Origin: Bog-950 sp964615305
Lineage (GTDB): Bacteria; Bacteroidota; Bacteroidia; Chitinophagales; LD1
Direction of reading: 5' to 3'
Assembly (NCBI GenBank): GCA_964615305.1
Contig: CAZTNA010000014.1
Span: forward strand, 12,002 to 76,001
DNA: 64,000 nt
A program made the position numbers and the translations under genes. Positions 1 to 8,966 of the stretch are shown one piece after another (positions within the stretch are counted from its first letter, which is position 1; every line of letters starts with the position of its first letter). Below the pieces are notes generated by a model. The model had not been told where the DNA came from, searched no databases, and saw only the letters and a program-made list of their open reading frames with translations.

Positions 1-276
1 CGTGAAATTGAAGGAGGAACTGAAACCGTTGAAGTAAAACTTCCGATGGTTGTTTGTGCGCAGAAAGAATTGGCAGAAGCACGTATCCCGAACATGAAAG
101 GTATTATGGGCGCACGCACAAAACCCCTAGCAGTGGTAACTGCTGATGCTACTGAAAAATTAACCAGTGTTGCTTCTTATTCGTTACCAGAGAAAGCAAA
201 AGAGTGCAAATATATATCCGCTGACAATGTAGGTGAGTTGGTTCGACTCTTACATGAAGAAGCAAAAGTTATCTAA
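1..276 (+). CDS. etfB: Electron transfer flavoprotein subunit beta, C-terminal part
   Basis: The reading frame is open from base 1, so the first part of the gene lies outside the window and about 91 codons remain. The visible part contains ETF-beta-like stretches (VEVKLPMVVCAQKEL, then a KGIMGARTKPL-like segment) and ends shortly before etfA. The beta subunit binds AMP and pairs with EtfA to carry electrons from acyl-CoA dehydrogenases to the quinone pool or another acceptor. The immediate etfB-etfA order, with 41 bp between them, supports the call and suggests co-transcription. Confidence 0.9.
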   Translation, partial: REIEGGTETVEVKLPMVVCAQKELAEARIPNMKGIMGARTKPLAVVTADATEKLTSVASYSLPEKAKECKYISADNVGELVRLLHEEAKVI

Positions 277-317
277 TCTATTTTCATATCATTTACTAAC
301 TACTAATATCAAATATC

Positions 318-1295
318 ATGAGTGTATTAAGTTTCGTAGAAATATCAGAAGGAAAAATAAAGAAAGCATCTTTTGAAGCTGCTTACTATGGATCTAAAGT
401 AGCCGAGCAATTGGGCACTACTTCAGTGGCTGTTGTATTAGGCACTGCAAATGCCGATGAGTTGGCCACTTTGGGAACCGTGGGTGTTACAAAAGTATTG
501 CATGCAGCCGATGCACGCTTCAACAATTTCGACTCCAAAGCTTTTGCTAAAGCAGCGGGCGATGCAGCAGCAAACACCGGAGCAAGTGTGGTGGTTTTGT
601 CTTTTAACCAAAATGGCAAATTACTGGCTCCTCGTATAAGTGTACGTTTAAAAGCGGGCTATGTTCCGGGTGCAGTTGAGTTACCGGCATTTAACGGAGC
701 TACCGCGCTAGTTAAGAAAAATGTATTTAGCGGTAAAGCATCAGCCCAATACCAATTAAATACTGAGAAAAAAGTAATTGCTGTAAATCCTAACTCGTTG
801 TCACCGGTACGTGGTAGCGGTACAGCTTCTATAGAAGCTTTTTTACCGTCTGTAACAGATGCTGATTTTGCCACAGTGGTAAAATCAACAGATAAAATTG
901 TTGGTGAAATTCCGCTAAGCGAAGCTGAATTGGTTGTTTCAGCAGGTCGTGGTTTAAAAGGGCCCGAAAACTGGGGTATGATTGATGATTTGGCTAAGGA
1001 AATGGGAGCAGCAACTGCTTGTTCACGAGCTGTTGCAGACGTTGACTGGCGCCCTCACCACGAACACGTAGGGCAAACCGGCTTGACAATTCGCCCTAAC
1101 CTTTACATTGCCGTTGGAATTTCTGGCGCTATACAACACTTGGCCGGAGTTAATGGCTCTAAAGTAATTGTGGTAGTAAACACAGACCCGGAAGCTCCTT
1201 TCTTTAAAGCAGCTGATTACGGTATTGTAGGAGACGCATTTCAGGTAATGCCAAAATTTTTAGAAGAATACAAGAAGTTTAAAGCAGGTGTGTAA
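318..1295 (+). CDS. etfA: Electron transfer flavoprotein subunit alpha
   Basis: A 325-residue protein of the usual EtfA length. The C-terminal half carries the FAD-binding signature of the family: SAGRGLKGPENW, then SRAVADVDWRPHHEHVGQTG, then LYIAVGISGAIQHLAG and a VVVNTDPEAPFFKAADYGIVGD segment. The N-terminal half is the adenine-nucleotide-like alpha domain. It pairs with EtfB just upstream to form the heterodimeric flavoprotein of fatty-acid and amino-acid oxidation. The ATG at 318 leaves a 41-bp spacer. A strong hairpin terminator follows, so etfBA probably ends its transcript here. Confidence 0.95.
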   Translation: MSVLSFVEISEGKIKKASFEAAYYGSKVAEQLGTTSVAVVLGTANADELATLGTVGVTKVLHAADARFNNFDSKAFAKAAGDAAANTGASVVVLSFNQNGKLLAPRISVRLKAGYVPGAVELPAFNGATALVKKNVFSGKASAQYQLNTEKKVIAVNPNSLSPVRGSGTASIEAFLPSVTDADFATVVKSTDKIVGEIPLSEAELVVSAGRGLKGPENWGMIDDLAKEMGAATACSRAVADVDWRPHHEHVGQTGLTIRPNLYIAVGISGAIQHLAGVNGSKVIVVVNTDPEAPFFKAADYGIVGDAFQVMPKFLEEYKKFKAGV

Positions 1296-1319
1296 CAGTA
1301 ACTGCCATTGATAATTTGT

Positions 1320-1360
1320 AATCGGTAATCAGCCGCAAGTTGATTACCGATTATTGTTTT
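1320..1360 (+). terminator. Intrinsic terminator after etfA
   Basis: A perfect 12-bp stem (1320-1331 with 1341-1352) closes a 9-nt loop and is followed by a T-rich run (attgtttt). It sits 24 bp after the etfA stop and before the nuclease gene. Confidence 0.75.
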
Positions 1361-1429
1361 AAAATCTATTCATTTTTTTATTACACAAATCACTTTACAT
1401 TTCGCTCAACAATAGGTAGTTTGCCGCTG

Positions 1430-2032
1430 ATGAAAAAAATTGAGCTCGATATTATTGCCCTTTCGCACAGTGTAACCCAGTCGCACTCGTTTGCTGTGGT
1501 ATTAGGCGAAGTAGGTGGCAGTCGAAGACTACCGATAGTAATAGGTGGTTTTGAAGCGCAGGCCATAGCCGTAGCACTTGACAACATGAAGCCCACCCGG
1601 CCACTTACGCATGATTTAATGAAAGCTATATGCGACACTTTTGACGTTCAATTAGAGTATATCTATATCTCAAAGCTGATTGATGGTGTGTTTTATTCGT
1701 ACTTGGTTTGTAAAAAAAACGATGAGTATTTTGAAATAGACTCGCGCACAAGTGATGCTTTAGCTTTAGCCGTTCGTTTCGACTGCCCAATTTATGTTGA
1801 AGAGGGTATATTAAACGAAGCTGGTGTAGAAGCCGACCCAGATGAAGAACAAAACATTGCGAAATCTGTTGAAGAAACGGAAACAGCAGAACTCAATACT
1901 ACTCCCACATCACTTACCAATTACATGAATATGGCTACTGCTGAGTTGCAAACTCATCTGAAATCAGCTCTCGACAACGAAGATTATGAGTTGGCAGCGC
2001 GTATTCGTGACGAGTTAAACAAACGCAAGTAA
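1430..2032 (+). CDS. Bifunctional nuclease family protein (DUF151) with UVR motif
   Basis: About 200 residues. The N-terminal two thirds resemble the bifunctional nuclease domain: start MKKIELDIIALSHS, then VVLGEVGGSRRLPIVIGGFEAQAIA, a PTRPLTHDLM segment, and a DSRTSDALALAVRFDCPIYV segment that is the family hallmark. The last 35 residues form a UvrB/UvrC-type motif (LKSALDNEDYELAARIRDEL). A longer frame opens at 1340, but its extra residues are encoded by AT-rich spacer and the family start is the ATG at 1430. The exact cellular role in Bacteroidota is not established. It stands alone between the etf terminator and a 336-bp gap. Confidence 0.85.
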   Translation: MKKIELDIIALSHSVTQSHSFAVVLGEVGGSRRLPIVIGGFEAQAIAVALDNMKPTRPLTHDLMKAICDTFDVQLEYIYISKLIDGVFYSYLVCKKNDEYFEIDSRTSDALALAVRFDCPIYVEEGILNEAGVEADPDEEQNIAKSVEETETAELNTTPTSLTNYMNMATAELQTHLKSALDNEDYELAARIRDELNKRK

Positions 2033-2368
2033 ATAAACACATTCAATAGTTTCTATCGAAGTTCTTAGGGGAAGCAACTTCGTTTGTACCATTTGTATTT
2101 TTAAGCCTCTTTAGTTACGTGCTTTATTTTATATCGAGAGTTGCTTACAAACCATCAGACGCTTTTTGTAAAAATTTTGACGTAAACATACTTCCGCACC
2201 GTGGCTTACCTGTTTGAGAAAACAGTTACCCTGCAAAGTTGGTTTACCTTCTGCTACTATGGCCAAAAATGTAAACTGAAGAAACACCTAACCTGCCGTT
2301 TCTAAATTTTAGTAATAAAAAGTGTAGAATTTCGAATTACTTAGATTAAATCTACATTAGCGCCCGAA
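2033..2368. other. Intergenic gap without recognisable gene
   Basis: About 336 bp of AT-rich sequence between the nuclease gene and the Fe-S maturation gene. No frame shows convincing coding sequence and no strong hairpin, repeat or tRNA is visible. It probably holds the promoter of the downstream gene, but no good TAnnTTTG box with spacing could be assigned. Confidence 0.5.
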
Positions 2369-2692
2369 GTGGCAGAAACAGTAACAGAAGATCAGATAAA
2401 GGCATCTATAATTGAGATGTTGAAAAGAGTTTTCGACCCCGAAATACCGGTGAACATTTACGATTTGGGGCTTATATACGAAGTAAATGTTTTCCCAGAT
2501 AGGAACGTTGAAGTAGTAATGACACTAACTTCGCCAAACTGCCCTGTGGCCGGAACACTGCCAGGTGAAGTGGAACAGAAAGTAAAATCTGTGGGTGCTG
2601 TGAATGATGTAACTATCGAATTGGTTTTCGACCCGCCCTGGAATCAGGAAATGATGAGTGAAGAAGCTAAGTTAGAACTTGGTTTCATGTAG
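2369..2692 (+). CDS. MIP18/SufT-type Fe-S assembly protein (DUF59)
   Basis: A 107-residue protein starting at GTG. It has the family core: a helix ending VFDPEIPVNIYDLGLIYEV, then TLTSPNCPVAGTLPGEVEQ with the conserved cysteine, and VELVFDPPW-type ending. Proteins of this family (PaaD/SufT/MIP18) help mature or deliver Fe-S clusters. In Bacteroidota it is often next to suf genes, but here no sufBCDS is adjacent; the neighbour downstream is a bacilliredoxin, which fits a thiol/Fe-S maintenance theme. The GTG start is chosen because the family N terminus begins there and no upstream ATG is in frame. Confidence 0.85.
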   Translation: MAETVTEDQIKASIIEMLKRVFDPEIPVNIYDLGLIYEVNVFPDRNVEVVMTLTSPNCPVAGTLPGEVEQKVKSVGAVNDVTIELVFDPPWNQEMMSEEAKLELGFM

Positions 2693-2741
2693 ATAAATCA
2701 AACAAATTATTAACCATACACCAAAAATTAAAACTTAAAAA

Positions 2742-3158
2742 ATGTATCCAGCTGAATTAATTGCCCCAATGAAAGCCGACCTTACGCAGGTGGGTTTTGA
2801 AGAATTACTAACTCCTGCAGATGTAGATAATGCCTTAACACAAAATCAAGGCACGGTGTTTTTATTTTTCAACTCTGTATGCGGTTGTGCAGCAGGTGCT
2901 GCCCGCCCTGCGTTAAAAGAAGCCGTGAAAAACGCAACCAAATTACCCGGCAAAATGGTAACAGTTTTTGCCGGTGTTGACAGAGAAGCGGTAAACAAAG
3001 CACGTGAATACACTTTGCCTTATCCTCCTTCATCACCAAGCATGGCTTTGTTTAAAGAAGGTAAACTTGTGCACTTTGTGGAACGCCACCAAATAGAAGG
3101 CAACAGTGCCGCCACAATTTCAGAACACCTGAAAAAAGTGTTTGAGCATTTTTGCTAA
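2742..3158 (+). CDS. BrxA/BrxB family bacilliredoxin (DUF1094)
   Basis: A 138-residue protein with the CGC motif characteristic of bacilliredoxins (NSVCGCAAGAARPALKEAV, about residues 46-64) and the C-terminal stretch PSPSMALFKEGKLVHFVERH typical of YphP/YqiW. Members reduce bacillithiol mixed disulfides on proteins or act as weak thiol-disulfide isomerases. It lies 49 bp after the Fe-S protein gene on the same strand, so the two are probably co-transcribed. Which low-molecular-weight thiol this organism uses cannot be told from the window. Confidence 0.9.
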   Translation: MYPAELIAPMKADLTQVGFEELLTPADVDNALTQNQGTVFLFFNSVCGCAAGAARPALKEAVKNATKLPGKMVTVFAGVDREAVNKAREYTLPYPPSSPSMALFKEGKLVHFVERHQIEGNSAATISEHLKKVFEHFC

Positions 3159-3228
3159 TACTGTTTCGTTCATTAAACAAGTATTGATATTCGGTTATTG
3201 ATAAAATCTTATCTCAAAAAATAGTGCC

Positions 3229-5286
3229 ATGAAAAAAACATTACTACTACCATTGATGTTGTTTGTTTTTGCTAACTCAAATGCTGCAGTGGGTGATACA
3301 ACAGTAATTGTAGCACATACACTTAGCAATTTGGCCTCGCCACCTTCAAATGATGATGTATGGACAGTGTTTCCGAACACTCCGGTTACTTATCAACGGG
3401 TTGTCATGAAGTTTACTTTGGGTTGTGGAACACCTAACTGTTCGGGCTGGGATTACACCGTGAATGTGTCACTTGGCAAGAAAGATGGAACACTTGACTC
3501 AGCAATTGTGGCAATAGATACTACAACACATGACACAACCTGGAGCTATAGTGACCACGTAAAGTTTTTGGAGGCCGGTAGATTGATTACCCCCTATGGC
3601 ACCTACATGGCAGCTAATAGCAACGGTTTTAATAGTTCATGGACACACCCATACTATTACGATGTAACTGATTATGCAGCCCTGCTTAAAGACTCAGTGA
3701 ATGTGCGTGTGCACTATGATGGCTGGTCAGATGCTTTTAGTGCTCGGGTTGAGTTTATTTTTATTGAAGGTAATCCTACACGAGAAGTAGAAACCGTACG
3801 AGAAGTTTATAACAGCTATATCAACTATCCTAATTCGGCAGGGTTTGAAAGTGTGGCGGTACCTAAAACTTTTCCAATAGCAGCCAATGTAACATCAGCT
3901 AAATTAGTTTTGATTATGACCGGCCATGGAGACCAGGGTGAATTTGACCCACACTACATACACTGGAAAGTAAACAGCAACGAAGTATATAGTAGAATTC
4001 TATGGAAAGATGACTGCGATATTACTGCAGTAGCGCCACAAGGTGGTACTTGGATTTTTAGCCGTGCAAACTGGTGCCCAGGCGAAAAAATTCCGGTTTT
4101 TGAAACAGATATTACACCATACATCACTCCCGGACAAAATGTTTTGCTTGATTTAGATTTTGATGATTTTGCTCTACAGAGCGGAGCTGCTGCGGGTTAT
4201 GGAACCTCTGCTTACCTCATTACATATACCTCTCAAAAAGATAATGATGTAATGATGGCAGAAATTATTGCCCCTAATAACGACAAACAATATTTACACT
4301 GGAATCCTATCAGCACACAACCCAAAGTGCTGATTAAAAACACGGGCAAAAACAACCTTAACTATGCAGAGATTTCGTATTGGGTTAAAGGAGGCACTAA
4401 GTGGTATTATGAGTGGTATGGTTCGTTGCCCAGTTTTGAATCGGAGCTAGTAACACTACCTGCATTTGATTGGAACGGGCTTGACACCAATGACCGTGTG
4501 TTTTATGCAGAAGCATCATGGCCAAATCAAGTGCCTGATGAGTATTCATTTAACAACAAAATTGAGTCACGTTTTAATATGGCTCCTAAACTCGATTCCG
4601 CCTTCTTTATTTTCTTTAAGAGCAACAATCAGCCATGGGAAAATAGATACGTTGTTAAGAACGAAGATGGAGATACTATTCGCCACAAAACAACATTTCC
4701 GGCTACTACGAACAATTTTGATACGTTGCATTTACAACCAGGCAGCTACGTTTTCGATTTTTTCGACTTCGATTCAGTTAACTGGGGATGCGGAGACGGT
4801 CTTTCATTTTTCTTGAATCAACATCCGCAAGCTTGCCCTATAGGTTCCGGTTGCTACGAAACCAACGGGCAATTAAAACTACGCAAATTGAATAACACAG
4901 TTATAAAAGATTTTAATGCAGAGTTAGGCAGAAATGTTCATTACGAGTTTACCGTTGGTTACTCATTAGGATACAATCCTCCGAAGCAAGCACCCAACCC
5001 TCCTGTACATACAAACATTACGAGCATGAATGAAACAAACAACAGTTTACAGGTTTATCCCAATCCGTCAAAGGATATAGTGTATGTTGAGGTAAATTTA
5101 GCTAACATTCAATCAGGCAGTATTGAACTGCATGAAATGACAGGTAAACTTTTGAAAAAAGTATTTGTAACCGATGCCAAACACTACAAGTGGAGTGTTA
5201 CTACTTCAGCTTTACCAAAAGGGGTTTATATGGTTAGCTACTTATCAAAAGGATTGAGTATAAACAAACGGTTGGTTGTAGAATAA
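3229..5286 (+). CDS. Secreted PNGase F-like protein with T9SS sorting tail
   Basis: 685 residues with a signal peptide (MKKTLLLPLMLFVFANSNA). Residues of about 40-360 align by eye with peptide-N-glycosidase F: a NCSGWDYTVNVSL segment matching the region of the catalytic Asp60, GRLITPYGTYM, YDVTDYAALL, and a SRANWCPGEKIPV segment matching the conserved WCPG site. A middle beta-rich region follows, and the last 80 residues form a Por secretion tail (VYPNPSKDIVYVEV ... LPKGVYMVSYLSKG ... KRLVVE). The likely role is hydrolysis of the glycan-Asn bond of glycoproteins outside the cell or on its surface. Catalytic status is uncertain: the equivalent of PNGase F Glu118 appears to be Asp (HYDGW). Confidence 0.8.
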   Translation: MKKTLLLPLMLFVFANSNAAVGDTTVIVAHTLSNLASPPSNDDVWTVFPNTPVTYQRVVMKFTLGCGTPNCSGWDYTVNVSLGKKDGTLDSAIVAIDTTTHDTTWSYSDHVKFLEAGRLITPYGTYMAANSNGFNSSWTHPYYYDVTDYAALLKDSVNVRVHYDGWSDAFSARVEFIFIEGNPTREVETVREVYNSYINYPNSAGFESVAVPKTFPIAANVTSAKLVLIMTGHGDQGEFDPHYIHWKVNSNEVYSRILWKDDCDITAVAPQGGTWIFSRANWCPGEKIPVFETDITPYITPGQNVLLDLDFDDFALQSGAAAGYGTSAYLITYTSQKDNDVMMAEIIAPNNDKQYLHWNPISTQPKVLIKNTGKNNLNYAEISYWVKGGTKWYYEWYGSLPSFESELVTLPAFDWNGLDTNDRVFYAEASWPNQVPDEYSFNNKIESRFNMAPKLDSAFFIFFKSNNQPWENRYVVKNEDGDTIRHKTTFPATTNNFDTLHLQPGSYVFDFFDFDSVNWGCGDGLSFFLNQHPQACPIGSGCYETNGQLKLRKLNNTVIKDFNAELGRNVHYEFTVGYSLGYNPPKQAPNPPVHTNITSMNETNNSLQVYPNPSKDIVYVEVNLANIQSGSIELHEMTGKLLKKVFVTDAKHYKWSVTTSALPKGVYMVSYLSKGLSINKRLVVE

Positions 5287-5943
5287 CTACTCAACTACTT
5301 TTCCTATAAAATCAAATTCGTAGTTGTAAAACGTTGTGTATTTATACGCCTGGCTTGCGTAGTAGTTGAGTACTACTTCAAAATAAGGGGCATCCATATA
5401 GCCGTTTCGTGAGCTGATAATATTTCCTTCCTCATCTAAGAAAACAGTACCCGGGTAGCTGAGTTTGTTGTTTAGCAGAAACACCGTTAACTCGTGCACA
5501 AATACGCTTTCATCTTTAATAAACGAATAAGTTACATCACGAAAAGTAACGGGAGTGCGAGTTTCAGCATTAAACTTTACCGGATAATAATGTTGATTAA
5601 TAAAATGTGCTATATCGCGGTTAGTAAAAACCAGTGAATCGCTTTGGCGGCACCAACGGCACCATGTTGCATAAATGTCAACCATTACTTTTTTTGGATT
5701 CTGTTTTTGAGCAGCAACTGCTTCTTCAAAACTCATCCATTGTATTATGGTGTCTGTGTAATATATTGACGAATCGAAATACATCTGATTGGCATACGCG
5801 CTATCCACAACTACTGAATCTGAAATAATAACACTGCTAACAGTGTCTATCTCACTTACCGGCACCAACTGCTGAGTTGAATCAGTCTGAGCAGTTACAT
5901 AACTTGTAACTGATAAAATGAAAATGACGAGGAGTGTTTTCAT
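5287..5943 (-). CDS. Exported thioredoxin-family protein (WCRWC)
   Basis: 218 residues with an N-terminal signal sequence, then a low-complexity Ser/Val/Asp linker, then a thioredoxin-like domain containing KKVMVDIYATWCRWCRQ with a CxxC active site (about residues 93-96). It resembles DUF255/thioredoxin_7 periplasmic proteins of Bacteroidota. The tail (GTVFLDEEGNIISSRNGYMD) has the cis-Pro region of the fold. It ends exactly next to the stop of the convergent PNGase F-like gene with no spacer. The likely role is thiol-disulfide exchange in the periplasm; the substrate is unknown. Confidence 0.8.
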   Translation of the reverse strand: MKTLLVIFILSVTSYVTAQTDSTQQLVPVSEIDTVSSVIISDSVVVDSAYANQMYFDSSIYYTDTIIQWMSFEEAVAAQKQNPKKVMVDIYATWCRWCRQSDSLVFTNRDIAHFINQHYYPVKFNAETRTPVTFRDVTYSFIKDESVFVHELTVFLLNNKLSYPGTVFLDEEGNIISSRNGYMDAPYFEVVLNYYASQAYKYTTFYNYEFDFIGKVVE

Positions 5944-5979
5944 TTATCGGGTTAATGAGCAATTTTAGCAAATATTGAA

Positions 5980-7518
5980 CTAAGGAATAAAAAATACTTC
6001 GTATTCGTATGTGAGCACCTTTTTTTCGTTGGCAGATAACTTTACCTCCCACTTTACTTCTGACGATGGATTTATGTAGTTATATGAACTACTCTTGGTA
6101 ACCTTTGCTGCGTTACTTTGACTAAGCACAGTGCCGCTTACATTTTTTAAAACAGTTACAGTTACTTCCTTTTGTTGGTAGTTATCAACGTTCACAGAAC
6201 CCTTTAGTATTACTTTGCTGTACACTGTCTTACCTATTTTTTTCGCATTGTCCTCACGACTTTTTTCTTCCTCACTATTCTTCATAATAATATCAATGGC
6301 TTTAGAAAGGCGAATGTTAGTAGTAGCGCCAACCGGGGTGTACTTGATTTCGTCATGAGCTACAAACTGATCTTTTTCATTTACTACCATTACAGTAGCA
6401 GTTGTAAGCGGAACAGTAGTTGCATTCTTTATTTCGAGCGAATGAAAGATATCGAAAGTGCGTTCTTCTTGCGCCACATAACGTGTATTGAAATAGTTCG
6501 TAATGTCATAAATGTTTCCCTCGTACTTATCCTTGTACTCCAAATTGGCGGCAAAAATCGGGAAGCTGCCTTTAGACTTTTCAGGCAACGAAACCTTACC
6601 AAGTTTATATAAATACATATCGCCTGATTTTTCACCATCGGTTCCAAAGTTAGTTTCAAAATAGCTCGGAGCATCGGCCTCAGCTGCCATGCCCTTGAAT
6701 ACAGCATTAGACTGCATGTAACTATTTGACTGATACGATCTACCTACATCACTGCCTACGGTAAGATAATCATAAGTCATGGGGTCCGGGGTGCCGCTTC
6801 TGGTCATTTGTGGTGAACCCACAACCAATTCTATTTCAGTATCTTTTAATGGCTCTGCATAGTTCTCTACAGTGGCTTTCATTTCGAGGCGGGCATTTTT
6901 CTCATCTTTTAGTTTAAAAAAATAGGACGGTAGCCAGTTAACACCGCCTGTGATGTAAACCTCTTGCAGTGCAATGTTATCAGTAGTTTTTTCGGGTTTA
7001 AGAACTATCATTCTTTGAATGCTATCGGCCATGTAGTACGCTGAAGGGTCATCTTTAAAATCGGCCTGGTAAATTTGCCCTATATGCATAACAACATTTT
7101 TACCTGCATCAGTGGTAAACTTTACAACACCTGAGTACAAATCGTATGCGGTGGCCTTACCTGAAATTGTTTTGTCGATACCGGTAGTAGGTGTGTAAGA
7201 AACGCTGACCTGTTTGTTTAAGTTGCCACCTATAAAATCTGCTACCGAACGCGACAAAGTTTTTCTACGAATAGTATCGTTCTTAAAAATAAGATTCTTA
7301 ACACTGTTCTCTTTTGCTGCACCTATAAAGTATGTGCCGAAGAGTGTCTTTTCCTGAATGGGAAGTCTTACAAAACCATCGGCAACAGGCAACACTCCTT
7401 CTTTCACAACCATAGCTGTGGCGTTTTTAAAAACTGTAACTTTTTTCACAGGCAACGTACTTTGTCCTGTAACTGCAGATACCAGGCAAACACATAAACC
7501 AACAAGTATTTTTTGCAT
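5980..7518 (-). CDS. DUF4139 domain-containing exported protein
   Basis: About 512 residues from the ATG at 7518, which starts a clear signal peptide (MQKILVGLCVCLVSAVTG). A longer frame begins at 7566 but adds an unlikely leader. The second half resembles DUF4139, including LQEVYITGGVNWLPSYFF followed by a long beta-rich domain and VSLPEKSKGSFPIF. Proteins of this group are outer-membrane or periplasmic proteins of unknown function, distantly related to the MuiA family. The gene lies 36 bp upstream of the thioredoxin gene on the same strand and may be its operon partner. Confidence 0.7.
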   Translation of the reverse strand: MQKILVGLCVCLVSAVTGQSTLPVKKVTVFKNATAMVVKEGVLPVADGFVRLPIQEKTLFGTYFIGAAKENSVKNLIFKNDTIRRKTLSRSVADFIGGNLNKQVSVSYTPTTGIDKTISGKATAYDLYSGVVKFTTDAGKNVVMHIGQIYQADFKDDPSAYYMADSIQRMIVLKPEKTTDNIALQEVYITGGVNWLPSYFFKLKDEKNARLEMKATVENYAEPLKDTEIELVVGSPQMTRSGTPDPMTYDYLTVGSDVGRSYQSNSYMQSNAVFKGMAAEADAPSYFETNFGTDGEKSGDMYLYKLGKVSLPEKSKGSFPIFAANLEYKDKYEGNIYDITNYFNTRYVAQEERTFDIFHSLEIKNATTVPLTTATVMVVNEKDQFVAHDEIKYTPVGATTNIRLSKAIDIIMKNSEEEKSREDNAKKIGKTVYSKVILKGSVNVDNYQQKEVTVTVLKNVSGTVLSQSNAAKVTKSSSYNYINPSSEVKWEVKLSANEKKVLTYEYEVFFIP

Positions 7519-7629
7519 AAAAATTATTTCTTCAAAGATGTAAAGTTTATGTTCTGAAATGAGCAAAACAAAACTTCATAGAATAATTTAACGAGACCAT
7601 TTTTTAAAACTTCCTTTTAAGTTTACACA

Positions 7630-8427
7630 ATGCGTGCTATAGGAGTATTAGACAAAATGAAAACGCTGTTTGTAAATCCCGTGCAGTACACCCTGCAACT
7701 GGGAGGCGACAAAATAGCTGTCAACGAACTGATAGGTAAAACTATACAACTTCGTTGGACAGGCAGAATTATCTGCACAGTATGCGGCAAAAAAACCAAC
7801 AAAAGTTTTGGGGAAGGAATGTGTTATACTTGTTTTAGCAGCGCACCCGAAAACGCTGAATGTATAATTCACCCCGAATTGTGCGAGGCACATTTGGGAA
7901 AAGGCCGCGACCCTGATTGGGAAAAGCGCAATCATCTGCAACCGCACTTTGTGTATTTAGCATTAACCAACTCAGTAAAAGTAGGTGTAACACGAGCCGA
8001 CCAAATACCTACCCGCTGGATTGACCAGGGAGCACAACACGGTATAATATTAGCCGAAACACCATACCGCCAACTGGCAGGATTTATTGAGGTGGTGTTA
8101 AAGGAGCATCTCACAGATAAAACCAACTGGCAGAAAATGCTCAAGAACGAGCCCCCTACAGTAACCGACTTAATTGCTGAAAAAAACCGTGTTATAGAAT
8201 TGCTGCCTGAGCAATATCGTCAATACAAATCATCGAACAATGAAATTCTGGAAGTTGTATATCCCGTTATGGAATATCCCACAAAGGTAACTTCATTAAA
8301 TTTTGAAAAAATGCCCACAATAGAAATGAAGTTATTAGGGGTGCGCGGGCAATATTTCATTTTCGAAAATGGAAACGTGATAAATATTAGAAGTAGAAGC
8401 GGGTATGAAATTGAGTTGTTAGCCTGA
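7630..8427 (+). CDS. DUF2797 domain-containing protein
   Basis: 265 residues. It has a zinc-ribbon-like set of cysteines (CTVCGKKTNKSFGEGMCYTC, about residues 56-75), then the DUF2797 core: CIIHPELCEAHLGKGRDP, a HFVYLALTNSVKVGVTR segment, RWIDQGA and AETPYRQLAGFIEVVLKEHL. The function is unknown; the VYLALT...KVGVTR segment recalls a GIY-YIG-like fold, but this is a weak impression. It stands alone, divergent from the DUF4139 gene, and is followed by decayed sequence. Confidence 0.8.
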   Translation: MRAIGVLDKMKTLFVNPVQYTLQLGGDKIAVNELIGKTIQLRWTGRIICTVCGKKTNKSFGEGMCYTCFSSAPENAECIIHPELCEAHLGKGRDPDWEKRNHLQPHFVYLALTNSVKVGVTRADQIPTRWIDQGAQHGIILAETPYRQLAGFIEVVLKEHLTDKTNWQKMLKNEPPTVTDLIAEKNRVIELLPEQYRQYKSSNNEILEVVYPVMEYPTKVTSLNFEKMPTIEMKLLGVRGQYFIFENGNVINIRSRSGYEIELLA

Positions 8428-8452
8428 CCCGCACGGTCTACAATGCATTTGA

Positions 8453-8822
8453 ACAAACAATTTCTTAAGTGTACTTTACACCAGCGCATACACCAACAAG
8501 AAAGAATACTACATGTGTAGCAGAATAGACCAAAATGGAGAATTAGTAGCTTTTACTTTGACTAAAAGAAAAAACTAAGTGATTTACACGGCAAATACAA
8601 TATTGGAATTGGTAACAAAGGCCAAATCTGCATGCCAAAGTCAAAGAAGTAAAACAACTGTACTGCTACGCTTGTGTTGAAGGTAAACTGAATGAAACTA
8701 GTGATAGAGAACACACAGGCGGTGCTGCTATTTTTGAAATGCCTGGATTTAGAGATGCCGTTAAGAATAGCAGGTGTGTTATATCGGCATCTACTTTTTG
8801 CGAAGGTTCACAAGAAAAATGA
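8453..8822 (+). pseudogene. Decayed, frameshifted coding relic of unknown family
   Basis: Three consecutive protein-like pieces lie in three different frames: 8453-8578 (contains EYYMCSRIDQNGELVAFTL), 8566-8652 (contains LHGKYNIGIGNKGQICMP) and 8616-8822 (contains KQLYCYACVEGKLNE, then TGGAAIFEMPGFRDAV). Each piece starts about where the previous one is broken, as expected of one gene with two frameshifts. No start codon or complete domain is visible and I do not recognise the family. Chance open frames are the alternative. Confidence 0.4.
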
Positions 8823-8914
8823 TAGCTGAGCCATACCAGACAAACAGTAACTCAAAACAACCTTCTTTTTGGTTGAGATTTACGGAGTGCGTTTTGACAA
8901 CAAGAAAAGAGAAA

Positions 8915-8946
8915 ACAAAAACGCCTCTTCATGGTAGAAAAGGCGC
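8915..8946 (-). terminator. Intrinsic terminator after korB
   Basis: Read on the minus strand, a GC-rich stem (gcgcctttt ... gaagaggcg) is followed by tttttgtttt. It sits about 20 bp beyond the korB stop and would end the fdx-korA-korB transcript. Confidence 0.7.
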
Positions 8947-8966
8947 TTCATTTTTTATTGCACTGC

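Noticed and set aside
1340..1429. Longer start of the DUF151 gene
   Set aside because: The added 30 residues are encoded by AT-rich spacer after the etfA terminator and do not fit the family N terminus.
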